From the NCBI RefSeq assembly GCF_027596085.1, contig NC_072472.1, forward strand, positions 14,659,471-14,723,470: 64,000 nucleotides of DNA, written 5' to 3'. Positions 1-11,762 of this stretch are shown piece by piece (positions within the stretch are counted from its first letter, which is position 1; each line of letters opens with the position of its first letter). The stretch comes from Anoplopoma fimbria. Its lineage: Eukaryota; Chordata; Actinopteri; Perciformes; Anoplopomatidae. The translations under genes were made by a program, and so were the position numbers. Below the pieces are notes generated by a model. That model did not search any database. It worked only from the letters and a program-made list of their open reading frames with translations, and was not told the origin of the DNA.

Positions 1-8
1 ACAAAAAA

Positions 9-47
9 ACAGCCAGTGACTGACTTTATTAGTCAGTCACTGGCTGT
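9..47. repeat. Perfect 17-bp inverted repeat (hairpin)
   Basis: The arm at 9-25 (ACAGCCAGTGACTGACT) is the exact reverse complement of 31-47, separated by the 5-nt loop TTATT. There is no mismatch in 17 bp. It is too short for a normal microRNA precursor. It could be a relic of a small inverted-repeat transposon or a hairpin in an unseen transcript reaching in from the left of the window. Confidence 0.9.
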
Positions 48-897
48 ATTATACAGTTAAACAAAATGGAGCTCACATTGGGCTCCAAAGCAAGGTCAAC
101 ATGGCAGAGTGGACTGTAAAAAATGTTGTGTAAAATAGATATTTAGTTGGGTGACATTTCTATCTCACATTTTTCTATCTCAGCACAGTGTGGCAGTGTT
201 CAGACATTAATAGACACTACTAATGTTGATGCTTTTATGGCTTTTTATGCATTAAGATTGTTTGTGTTTGCCAATAATGAAAGAACATTTTGAGTTTACT
301 TTCTGGATGCAAATGTTTTGGTTTTAGATCTACTGAAATTCTTGAAATAACTTAAATATTAAAGTAATAAAGATTTTTATTGTGAAACCTTATGTGGTAC
401 TAATTTATCCCGGTTCAATTTAACAATGATAAAGATGATTTGCATTTTTTTTTTTTTATAATTGGCAAGAGAGAAAAGGCCATGATAAATAGTAACAAGG
501 TCTTTACTCCAAATACTTTAGAAATAAAAGTGGTAATTCAAATAACACAATTAAGCAAATTGTTCGGGATCTGTATTTGTTTTTTTACCTACTTAGGTTT
601 TTTAATCTTTTACCATTTTACAAAAACAGCATGAAAAAAGGTGTTGATGTTTTAGAGAGTTAGTGACAGCTTTGTACGTCAGAGTTGTGTATGACAGATG
701 ATTTTTCTTTTAGATTCTGATGCAGTGGGAAAGGAAGTGTCTTATCCGCAGAAACCAACTCTTTCCTCTTTTGAATAGTCAAATTATCCCTCTGTGTTCA
801 GGCAGGTGTGCTCAGGTAGCAGAGCAACCTGTTGATCCTGCTCCAGGAGCATTACTACACATGACCTCCTCTGAACAACACTGAACAAACCTCTTTA

Positions 898-1437
898 ACT
901 TAAGTAAAAGTACCTCTTCCACCACTTGGTGTAACTATTAAGTGCAGTCCCTCATATTCACAAAGGTTTGTAAAAATATGTGGCAAAAAAATAGCGAAAT
1001 TACGTTGTAGAAATACTCTTGCAAGTAAAATTACATAATGTCCTGCATTCAAATTTTTTGAAGACTTAGCATTTCAATATCAGTAAAATACCAAAAGGAA
1101 AAGTTTATATATTATATAATGGATATACCATTAATGAATTAATACGTACATCACTTTAATGTCAGCTGATAAAATTAGGGGCAATTTTAATTATTTTAAC
1201 GACTACAGTAAAGTCCAAACTTAACCTATAATAAAACATCATAATTTATAAATTGATTATATATTAAATAATCCATCTATATATTATATCAGCAATCTGA
1301 ATCCTGTAAAAAAAAAAACACTGTAAAATAGTGATGTGATCGTATTAAATATCAAAAATGGAAAATGCTGAAGTAAAGTACAAGTACCTCAAAATTGTAC
1401 CCGAGTAAACATACTAAATCATCTTCTACCACTGGTG
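898..1437. repeat. Degraded fish dispersed repeat (hAT/MITE-like)
   Basis: The left part reads aagtaaaagtacctcttccaccact and the right part reads aagtacaagtacctcaaaattg ... cttctaccactgg. This wording, with ccaccactg at the ends and repeated aagtaaaagta motifs inside, is that of a very common teleost interspersed repeat usually classed as non-autonomous hAT. The assignment is from memory of the family. The copy is old and the boundaries are approximate. Confidence 0.4.
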
Positions 1438-3661
1438 ACACGATAGTTTGTACAAATAAAGGTGTGTGTTAGTTTGAGCTTGCATTCTTCCCCTAAGGTA
1501 ATAGCTGAATATAGAGAACACACATTTACTCGCAAAAACAGAAGCAGCTTCGGCTCTTGTTTTGGTAACACAAGCAGCTGGTCACCACAGGTGAAGTGAT
1601 ACAGGTCGCCTTCAGGTTATCGCTGTTATCTCTGTAGTAATGCATCAACTGATGTTGTAACATAAACACGATAGTACGACAAACAGAGCCTCCCTGTTGT
1701 TCAGCCTTGGGGTTTGTGTGTTGTTGCTTTTTATCTTTGTGAAGGCTATGTTGTGCTCTACACTCAAAATATGAGGACATTTGGTTGTATTTTAAATCAA
1801 ACACATTTACTTAAAAGGACAGTGTAAATCGGTACCAATCATTGGGAAAATGGAGTTTGGTCAGATGGTAAACTTTCAATTAAATAAATTGAATTTAATT
1901 ATGTTTCCCATCACTTATACTGTAAAGTAAATAAACAGAAAGATTTATAAATGGGCACCTGCCTGTTGTTTCATGACACACTTGAAAGACCTTTAATTCC
2001 AGTTAATTGCCTGTATTAAGTCTCTGCACATGCAAAAATGTAAAATGTGTCTACAGGCAAGCATACAAAATAACTTTTATGAAGAATAAAGTTGCCAATA
2101 ATAAATAAATAATGAATGTCTACTTTGGTTTAGAAGGAGCTTTTTGTTTCAGTTAAATCCCAATTTCCCCCCAAAATTATACAAATTACATAGATTATTG
2201 CAGGATATTTTGTATTATTAGAAAAGTATGCACCTGCCATTAGGCATGGGCTGATATTAAAATATTTGATGTCACTGCTATTCATGACAAAATAACTGTA
2301 TCACGATATTGTCAAGATAATCATAAAATATATGTTTTAAACTATTAAAAAAGGCCCTAAAACATACTGGAATCACTTCCCCACACAACAAACTTCTGTA
2401 TTGCATCGTAGACAGGACACACCTGTTTTTGTAATAGAAAACAAACCACTTAAATAAGGTAAACATAATCATAAGGTAATTTACAAAATAGCAATCTTGT
2501 GTAAGTCTGTTCTTTCTTACATGATAATTCCTGTATTTTTTGGTTTAAATCAGGCTCTATTTTTCACTTCGCTACAAGATAGAAAGCTGGACAGCTTTTC
2601 CAAGTCACTCTGAATATATTCACAATTTGTCCCTACATACCTATAATGGAAAATTACCACAGTCAATTCATTGTGGTTTTTTTATTGTGATCCGCGATAC
2701 AATCCTATATGTTCACATTCTGAAGCATTGTCAAACATATTAATGCCTGACAAAATGTTTAGCATCTTGACTTACATTTAATTTACAGTTAATAAAAAGC
2801 TGACTCCCTGAAAGTTTAACTGCATTTATCTCATTCATTTAGCTTTTAAAAAATATTATTTAACATTTTTACAGAACAAAAAAGAAAATCATTATTTTTC
2901 TAAATTTAGTGAATGTACATTTTCTGATTTGTTTGACTAAACATGGATTCACATAATTAAATAAAATTAATTCTTCTTTTAAACAGAATACTGAACCACG
3001 TGTGTTTCCAGGAATCATTTGGTCAGATAAAGAATTTAACCGATACTGAGAAGTTCCGCTGTCTGTATGCTAAAGGTGTCAGTGAGAATCAGCCTATTAT
3101 CTTTTCTCTCTGCTCATATTTGCTCTGGGTGCAGTTATTCCGGTTTCCAGCAGAGCTTTTGGGATTGTTTTCCTAACACCGAATCCTGATTGTTTTAAAA
3201 ACCCAGAAGACTGGAACGAGGAAGTAACGAAAGATCAATAGTATCATACGGAAGGTCTGAGTGTGTCTTTGCACCATTTGGTGTGTGTGGGTGTGTTTGT
3301 GTTTCCATGCTAACTCACAACAAGCTTTCCAAGTATACCCCTCTGTGGCACTGTGGTTGACTACTGCATGCATGTATGTCAGTGTGTATGTTTAAGGAAC
3401 TACACATGTTGTTGTTTTTGGACCATATTAAAACACTTCTCGTTCCCTTTCTTCAAGAGACTTGAGAGCCATCTAACCTGTGACCAACCCCCACCAACCA
3501 CAGACACACCCTCCCATCATCACATCTCTCCTCACTCGTCCTGCCTCCAGCTGCCCTCCTCCACTATATGTGCACAGGTGGTGGGTTTTTTTCAGTTTTT
3601 TTAGTGAGGACGGCCTCTTGTTGACATCATCACCGTGGGACTCCTCCTCACTCCCCTGAGG

Positions 3662-3669
3662 TATAAAAT
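3662..3669 (+). promoter_or_regulatory. TATA box of the claudin gene
   Basis: TATAAAAT lies about 170 bp upstream of the claudin ATG, in the right orientation. Transcription would be expected to start near 3690, giving a 5' UTR of about 145 nt with no visible intron. An E-box (CAGGTG) lies nearby at about 3575. Confidence 0.6.
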
Positions 3670-3836
3670 ATCTCTTGTTCCTGTGGCAGCATCTCTTAGC
3701 TACATCACACCCTCTTACAGGTGCTCACACTTTTCAAGGACAACGGAGGAGGAGGACCTTCACTGTGATCTGAAAGCTTTGAAAATCTGTGGACTCTCTA
3801 TTTAAGTTTAGTTCTGTCACCAGACCAAGAGCCAGC

Positions 3837-4487
3837 ATGTCAATGGGCATGGAGATCGTGGGCATTGCCCTTGGAGTGATTGGTTTTATCATTGCAATAG
3901 TTACATGCGCCCTGCCGATGTGGAGGGTTACGGCCTTCATCGGATCCAACATCATCACTGCTCAGACCGTCACGGAGGGTTTGTGGATGAACTGTGTCAC
4001 CCAGAGCACCGGCCAGATGCAGTGCAAGATCTACGACTCGCTGCTGGCCTTGCCTAAGGAGCTGCAGGCCTCCCGAGCAATGATGATCATCGCCATCATA
4101 CTAGGGGTGCTGGGGGTCCTGATCTCTATAGTCGGCGCCAAATGCACCAACTGCATTGAAGACGAGCCGTCCAAAGCCAAAGTGATGATCATTGCTGGGA
4201 TCTTCTTTGTCCTCGGCGGCCTTCTGGTCCTCATCCCCGTCTCCTGGACGGCCAGCGTCATCATCCAGAATTTCTACAGCCCCATCCTGATCGACCCGCA
4301 GAGGAGGGAGCTCGGGGCATCGCTCTACATCGGCTGGGGAGCGGCCGCCCTGCTCCTGATCGGCGGGGCGATGCTGTGCAGCAGCTGCCCACCAAAAGAG
4401 AAGAAGTACAAGCCGCCCCGGATGGCCTACACCGCACCGCGCAGCACCAGTGCAGGGGGAGGGTACGACAGGAAAGACTATGTTTGA
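3837..4487 (+). CDS. cldn3: Claudin-3-like tight-junction protein, single exon
   Basis: Four-pass tight-junction protein of the plasma membrane that seals or tunes the paracellular space. The 216-residue product starts MSMGMEIVG; an in-frame upstream GTG was not used because the family starts at this ATG. The first extracellular loop carries the claudin signature: W29, G48-L49-W50, C53 and C63, followed by conserved R80. Membrane segments are at about 8-28, 82-101, 118-138 and 160-182. The tail ends YDRKDYV, a PDZ-binding end for ZO proteins, and the cysteine pair before KEKKYK may be palmitoylated. The start, [14 protein letters not shown] and the end match claudin-3 best, with claudin-4 next. 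Lack of introns is normal for this subgroup. Teleosts have several claudin-3-like copies, so the exact paralogue is uncertain. Its neighbour abhd11 also lies near CLDN3/CLDN4 in human 7q11.23. Confidence 0.95.
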   Translation: MSMGMEIVGIALGVIGFIIAIVTCALPMWRVTAFIGSNIITAQTVTEGLWMNCVTQSTGQMQCKIYDSLLALPKELQASRAMMIIAIILGVLGVLISIVGAKCTNCIEDEPSKAKVMIIAGIFFVLGGLLVLIPVSWTASVIIQNFYSPILIDPQRRELGASLYIGWGAAALLLIGGAMLCSSCPPKEKKYKPPRMAYTAPRSTSAGGGYDRKDYV

Positions 4488-5234
4488 ACGGAAGTGTGAT
4501 TTGGAAAGCAAGATGAAATCGAGTGTTTTTGTGTGTCTGTGTTGTATTGTGCTGTATGAAACTACAGGGTGAACCCCACGAAAAGACTCCGAAATGAAGA
4601 TGTGTGTACCAATATAGATTTTTATTCTTTGGCTTTGGCAGACATGTTCATTTACATAACTTTAAAGTTTTGCGCTGGTATTATGCAGCACGTGTGTCTT
4701 GTTAAAGAGGCTCCCATTTTCTGTTTATGAACATTAGAGCCTGTTTTCCAGTAAAACATAACGTAATTATTTTGAATTTTTTGTTTCTGAGAACATATTG
4801 TATTTATGCTTTAACTTCTGTGGCATTATGTGAATCTGAAACACCTGCTTCTTGTGAGTGTGCTTCACTATATCATTAAAGGTCGGCCTGCTGGTGTCGT
4901 GTTACACTGAAACCTTCTGTTAAAATGCTGTTGGTCTCTGACAATGAACAGGAAGAGCTGGCTCTCATTTCACATAGAATTGGTTGTGTGATTGTTCAGT
5001 ATGTGCGTGTGTGTGTGTGCGTGTGTGTTTGTGTGTGTGTTTTGCATGTAATATTTGCTTAGGAGAGTTTCTACTGAGACTGAAACTAAAGATGGATCCA
5101 TGATATGGCCCCAGGTTACAACTTTATCTCCCTCCTCACAGTTTCTCCGTTTGTGGACAGAGGAAAGACTGTTTCAGTTGGGACACAAAGACTTTTAATG
5201 TGTCTATATATGCGAGTTTATTTTATATTTCTGT

Positions 5235-5240
5235 AATAAA
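5235..5240 (+). terminator. Poly(A) signal of the claudin gene
   Basis: An AATAAA hexamer lies about 750 bp after the stop codon, followed by a GT-rich stretch (ttgtaatg...tgtgtttgtgtttg) of the kind used as a downstream cleavage element. It gives a 3' UTR length typical of fish claudins. Confidence 0.6.
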
Positions 5241-6758
5241 ATGTATTTGTAATGTATTCTCACACTACACTATGTGTTTGTGTTTGTAATAGATTTGTAT
5301 TGTGTATCTTCTTTTTTCCCCCACATCTATCATTAGCAACAGTCTGTATGATCCGCTGTCAAACAAAGAGCCAAAGGTCGTCTTCGTGTGTGTGTGTGTC
5401 TGGGTGTGTGAGACAGCCTAAGGCTACATGACTACAGCTGTTGTAGGATGTTTGTTTCCACATCAAAAGGATATGTTTTGTGGTCGATATTTATCAAATA
5501 TTTCATCAATTCTTATCCATCTCTGTTTAGAAAGATTATTTTGTTCACTTTAACATGTTTTATACTTTAGTGGCCTAACATTGTTAAATAGCAGATTTAT
5601 AAAATAAATGCTTTGTTTAATGTTTTATAGTAGAATTTGAATTTCAAACGTGATGGAGATTTCAATAAAAGTCAAACTAAGAATGATATGGGGGCTTCTG
5701 TTCTTCCTCTTCGATCAAGAAAGACAGATTAATCCTTTTTTAGAGTAGTATAAGAACTTAGGAGGAACATCACAGAGAATGTGCTACCGAACAAACAAGC
5801 ATCAGTCCAAATCAAATAGTTTAAAAAGCTGAAAGTAGGGTTGGGCTTTGGGAGTTGTTTAGCCAGCGTAACATAGTTTAACTCAGTTTAGCTGGAGCTT
5901 AATAATGCTTAGGTGTGGCAGGTACACCTGTCAAAGATGCTAGCCAGCTAGTTGGCTAAACTATGGAGACTGGAAACAACTGGAAAAAAAGGTAAATTGA
6001 ATGTGAAGATGAGAAAGATTGAGAGAAAGGGACAGAAAAGAAAAAATGCAGACAACCTTTTCCAACAAATGCCATAATAGTTTTGACAAAAAGCTGAATA
6101 TTTGACAAAATGACAAATAACTTGGATAAAATGTTGTACAAGTGTAATGTAAATGTAACACTGTGATTTTACATATTAATTCTAAATTAAAATAATAAGT
6201 AGATGTTACTTATAATCAATTAAAGCATAATTTTGTTTTGTCTCTGTTGGTTTGGATGCAACAGGAAAACAAATGCAGTTTAATGGACCAATGAATATCA
6301 CCATTGTCCTTGTTAATGCACAGTGAGGAAATATCACATGAGGGTTTTAAACCACATTTCACAGTCTTATAAAAATAATAAATAAATAAATGTTAAATAA
6401 ATGAAATATAAAATAAAACCGAAGGTACTTTATCAGCCCTTAAAGACAGTTCTCTGCCACCAGGTTTTACCAATCAGTCACACACAAACACAAACACACC
6501 CACACACCTCGCCATACTCCTGTAATCACAAAAAACCATGTTCAAGGTGGGTCAGTGAGTGGAATTTGACCATTTTGACAGAAAAGGGGCTAAAGGGTGT
6601 CTGTCAATCAGCTTTTATTAGACACTCAGAGCAACTGACCTAGTTTAAAGAGTGAGATAGTCAACACCGGGTGGGCAGGACAAGAAAACTGCTGTTGCAC
6701 CGTGCAAAATTAGAACGATAACGCTGCCATTTTGTCAGGTGAGTCGTTATCGTTGTTA

Positions 6759-6798
6759 GTCACGTGACTCTTTAGTCACTGAGAATTGACGTGAGTCA
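6759..6798. promoter_or_regulatory. Orphan E-box / AP-1 cluster
   Basis: The palindrome GTCACGTGAC (6759-6768) equals the TFEB/MITF 'CLEAR' E-box consensus. An AP-1 site TGAGTCA follows at 6792-6798. Both lie in a locally more GC-rich patch (about 6660-6830) in otherwise AT-rich DNA, about 5 kb upstream of abhd11. Such short matches can arise by chance. Confidence 0.3.
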
Positions 6799-8464
6799 TC
6801 AAGTTAGCGTCAGCAATGCTCTTTTCCTAAAACTAAGTGGTTTTGTTTTTTAAACTCTAACTTCCTATGAAGACGGAAGTTTATTTAGTTGGGGTAAGAA
6901 TGTGTTGCAAATCCCTCTATTCACAGAATATTCTCTGTAGACTAAAACACAACAGAGTCACCAATCATGGTATGCATGTTGGTCGGTTGGTTAACTGGGA
7001 TGGGCGTTTTCTCAGAATTGTCTGAAAAAGTATGAAATGGATATTGAAATAAATTGTTGATTGCAGCATTTACTGTATCGGAGCATGTTAGTATTAAATT
7101 ATTTAGCTAAATTCATCTATCATGTTGCCTACATGCTAGTGTGCAACACAAACATTGCCCAATAGCGCTATTAGTGGTCAAAAATTGCACAGGTTACCTT
7201 TAATTAGTTTAAGCATACTTTCAAATAATTTAATATAAAAGAGGAAGAAGAAATAAAACAAGGAATTTCATCAGTGCACTGTAGATCTCAATGGTAAGTT
7301 AGTCAACATGCCGCTGATGTTGTACACTATGAAGTGAGAACTAACGCTGTATGACAGGGCAGGAAAAAAGAAGTTATGACAAGAGAATTAAGGCTATTGT
7401 TCTTTCAGAGACCACAGATGTGATTGATTGAACATTTGAATGTCAACTTCTCTTTCCAGCAGGAACACTTTAAATTGACAGGTAACAGCTTTCTGACACA
7501 CAAGATGAGGACCCAACAGCAAAGTCCAACAGGTACCTGATAGAGTCTCGAGAAAGTATTAGCCTGGGTTATCACAGATTTTTTAACCTCACTGATTGAT
7601 GGATTGTAAAGTTGTGTAAAGCAGATAAACCATCTGTTACAAACACTTCATCAGGCGTGGGTCAATAAACATGTTGTATTTTAGATATTATTATTCATTA
7701 CAAAGCTTAAAGGAGTCAGAGGAGAAGTGATAGGAAGTATTACCACAAAAGGTGCGAAATATATGAGATGAATACATGAATAAGATAAGCAAAAACACAG
7801 TAATATATTTATCTATTACATATTATATTTTAGTGATAGAGAATAATAATTATATTCCAGTACCAAAAACACGATCATGACCTGAACCCCCGCAGATGGG
7901 TGAATAGATTTTGTTGAAGCAATAGCATCGCAAAATGCGGAAGATGCAATCACAAAACTTTACAGGTGTTCAGTTTAGATCAAAATGAAGACCGGTGTTG
8001 AAGTTGGGTTGAAGTTCCCGAGCAAGGGGCTCAGGAAGGAGGTGGGTAGCAAGTGGGGAATGGACCATTGCCCCCCAACTTTATGCCTATGGCCCAATTT
8101 GGCATTGCGGCTGGTGTGATCGCATCACAAGAGGGTCTCTGGTTTTAAGATGTGGTTGTTGTTCACTGACTTCAGTTCTCTGACTCATGACAGTGTTTTC
8201 CCTGAAAGCAGAACATCTCTTTCCTCTACCCTGATAATTCTGAAGCTCTTATAAGGGAGCTTTGAGCTGTCTTTTAAGACTTAATTAGTCCTCAAACTAT
8301 TTATATCTGTAAATACAGATAAATTGGAGCTGTTTTGAAATACTAAGATAGCGACTAATTGGACAGAAATATTTTGGTAACAACATTTATATCACAAGAC
8401 GGATAAACATTAATACTGCCTGACTCTGTTTGGATATCAGAATACTGACAACAAATGTCTTTTC

Positions 8465-8680
<216 letters not shown>

Positions 8681-8699
8681 TCAGTTACTGTGAATACTT

Positions 8700-8879
8700 T
8701 ACTGTTTTTTACTGTTTTTTTTTTTTATTGCTCATTTGCTTATTTATAATACTTATTTTTGATCTTGTTTTTTTGTTTTACTATGTCTCTTGTTTGCACT
8801 ACCCTCTATGCTGCTGTAATCCTGTAAATTTCCCCGCTGCGGGACTAATAAAGGATTATCTTATCTTATCTTATCTTAC
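8700..8879 (+). mobile_element. 3' tail of a fish retroelement
   Basis: The stretch ending aaatttccccgctgcgggactaataaaggattat followed by (TCTTA)n is a 3' end seen many times in percomorph genomes: CCCGC-TGCGGG hairpin, AATAAA, then a short tandem tail. The tail suggests target-primed reverse transcription, so a non-LTR element or a SINE riding on one. No coding part is attached. Family identity is from memory. Confidence 0.45.
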
Positions 8880-11606
8880 ATATACGTATATATTTATCTG
8901 TATTTAGCATAGCCTTTTATTTAATAAATATCGAGACATTTCTCTCCAAAAAATAATATTAAGGCCCTTTTGAAACCCCCTAAATATTTCCAAATCGGTT
9001 CTAAATGAAACATATAAATGTGGACAAAGGTTTATAAAGTCACTGAAACTGTCACAGGGCAGCAGTAAAAGCAGAAGTATCAGAAAAGCAGTAGTTAAAG
9101 ATTATTTGTGTTGTAACCCAGACAGATCTGATTAATGTCACTGATAACATGAGAGGCAGTTGTGACTCAACACTTTTAAATGTTCCTGTTGATGTAAATG
9201 TATTCAAGCAACATTTTCAACGTCTGTGATCTTCACTTTGGTCTCAAGAGTCTGAATGCTTTGGGACGACAGTCTGCACTCAAGTTGTTACTAAGGCCTG
9301 TCAGTGGAGGCTACAAATCATGACTCAGTACATGACAGCAGCATCTTTCATTGAAGGTTTATGTGACAGTTGAGTAAATTATGATGCACAGTCTCTTCAG
9401 CTGAAACAGCGTTTAGGATTTCATAGTCTCGCTTAGTGGTTTATAAGGTTTAGAAATCAAATAAATGACCCCACGTCTGATCCCTTTCTAATACTTTCCT
9501 TGTATGTTTATTCTTCCTTTGTGATGAGTCGGTATGGACTATTGCTTAAAATACAGTATGCGTTACACTGCGACATTATTTATTACTGTGTACTATACTA
9601 TCTGGTGCGAATATATTACCTTCCAAAAGTTGCTATTTTATTTTTAGTGTGCTTTTTTAACATCTGTCCAGACAACTTGTGAAAAGTAGCATTTTGTTCT
9701 TTTTGTTAACCATTTTCCCTGTCCAATAACCTAATTTAATAAAAAAGAAACATGCTGCATCCAGTATGTGGAACAATTTCAGAGAGTCAACTAAAAGAGC
9801 ATCATTGTTTTGAATAATCGACCTCTATGAGATTAAAGTCCAAGTTCTCTGTCTACATATCTATTCAAAGTATACAATATCGGTCTACATATGTACATGT
9901 ATGTATGAAGGGCAACAACAAGTTAGCCAAAAGTGTCAATCCTCCATTCAAAGTTTGGTAGTCAAACTGGGCAAATACTTTTCATTTACTTTCTTCGTAG
10001 AATGAGAAGTTTAAATAATTACTAATATTTTTCTTATAGTTAAAAAACACATCACTGACCTGCTTGTAATGCGTGTGTGCATGTGTAGGCACTTTGACAA
10101 GAGCAGGTTGAGAACAAAGACTTTCTTTGCTGTGCTCTGTGTAGCATGAAGAAGAGCTGACGTTGACTGACGCTCAGCTTCACTACACAGTAAAGAAGTT
10201 AAACCACAGTACTGAGGGATGGAGGGCAGATGTGAAATATCAGCAAAATCTGACCATTTTCAAACAAATGGATGAACAACGATTACTTTAAAACAATCTA
10301 TGGCTATATGGAGAAAGATTTAGTTCCATATTCAGTCATAAACAGTCTTTTGATTCTTGTCTTTTCATTCTTCATTTGATAAATGTCTATTGAATCCTAG
10401 ATATTTTTCATATTTTTTAATTAATTAAAAAAAACAATATGCCTCCTTCCTTCCCTACATATATCCATCAATTAAACAGCACCAGAATTAACTTGATTCA
10501 TTTGAACTTAAGCCAGCATTTCAAATGATTGAATAATTTAAGATTTAAGATATTGTTTACAAGGCAGTATTAAATAATTGGGAATAGAAAAACTGGAGCT
10601 TTGGAACATGTTTGGAACAACAATTCCCTTTTCTCCTCTCAGCTGGGTTCGCACCGTGTGCTCCCCCCAGACTCTGTCTCATGCAATCACTATGGTGACA
10701 GCTCACAGCATGCTTCATCCCAGCAGACACGTCTCCCATAGCAATGGATGTTTGCAAGGGAGGCCAGGCTCTCCAGGCCCATAGTCTGATTGTTTTTATG
10801 TTCCTGTACATGACAAGAGCCATGCACATAAGCACTACACAAAAATAATACAAAATAGTAAAAAAAAATGCAATACACATAAGTAAACGCTCCTGATGTA
10901 CAGTGTAAAACCATACAGGATGCAGCAGTAGTCCCCAACATAATATGGTGTTTTAGCATTTTTCTAAATGAAAGAGCAGCTTGGTGAGGGAAACATCGAC
11001 ATCTACAGACTTGTGTGTCCTCTACACCTAATCATTCACGGGCAGCTGTTTATACAGTGGTGAGCAGCTCTACATAGTGCAGTATGGAAATCATGTTGTT
11101 GGGGAAGAGAAGGTGTAGCCCACATCGTGTCACTCTGGCGCCACCCAGTGGCTCATCAAAGCAATGTGTATATTCTTACTTCCTGTTGATGGTTTTTCCT
11201 ACTCTTTTTATTGTCCAAATGCAAAGTGCATACATTTTAGAAAATGTGTTGACTACAACAATATTGAACAGCTCAAAAAGGCAAATCCACGTGTTGGGTC
11301 GTTTTAAATTAACATAATCAATAAGGCTATGAAAAGAAGAGATTTTACACACAGGTTACATTCATCTCAACTCATGTCTCATCTCTTAACTGGGGGGTTT
11401 GAGTTTAATATACAAAAACCTACAATATCTTTTAACATTTTAAAGTGTTTCTTTGAATACATCATCTTTGACGGGCATTGTATTGAAATGGGTGCAGTCG
11501 GGTTCAAACTAAATCCTCATATTAAATCAGTGCTAATATCATAATCATAACGCAGCCTGGCAGACCAAACCCAGGGATATGAGCGTCAGGCGTCGTTTGC
11601 GTGCTA

Positions 11607-11616
11607 CGTCATGACG
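11607..11616. promoter_or_regulatory. CRE/ATF-like palindrome in the abhd11 promoter
   Basis: CGTCATGACG lies within tacgtcatgacgcag, about 145 bp upstream of the abhd11 ATG, in a CpG-richer patch (about 11560-11900) that lacks a TATA box. Two TGACG half-sites face each other. This is the expected make-up of a housekeeping promoter. Confidence 0.4.
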
Positions 11617-11750
11617 CAGCATCAGCTGTTCGCAGACTGAAGCTCGCTTTACTCCTCTCGACCTCCGTGCACCCTCACGGTCTCTGCTATCATTGTGGCT
11701 GATTTTTTTAAACGCACATGCAGTTTGTCGATCGCCCGGTACCGGAGCTT

Positions 11751-11762
11751 ATGCCGCTATGA
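11751..11762 (+). promoter_or_regulatory. Three-codon upstream ORF overlapping the abhd11 start
   Basis: ATG CCG CTA TGA starts 8 nt before the abhd11 ATG in a different frame. Its TGA overlaps the main start codon (ATGA at 11759-11762), an arrangement suited to termination-reinitiation. The main start has a weak context (CGCTATGAG), so the uORF could lower or gate translation. It matters only if transcription starts upstream of 11751. Confidence 0.45.

Larger units (their letters stand above)
1..3560. other. Gene-free AT-rich left flank
   Basis: No ORF here has a recognisable family or a convincing exon. It is AT-rich intergenic DNA. Visible items are a perfect hairpin at 9-47, a degraded dispersed repeat at about 898-1437, and a fragment at about 2236-2330 with wording like a common fish repeat (cacgatattgtcaagataat). 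The rest may hold upstream control DNA of the claudin gene, but nothing shows this directly. Confidence 0.6.

Noticed and set aside
9..47. Hairpin as a microRNA precursor
   Set aside because: The stem is only 17 bp. A precursor needs about 30 bp or more, and the flanking bases do not pair.
4101..4511. 136-codon ORF antisense to the claudin gene
   Set aside because: It is a mirror of a GC-rich coding exon and has no family resemblance.
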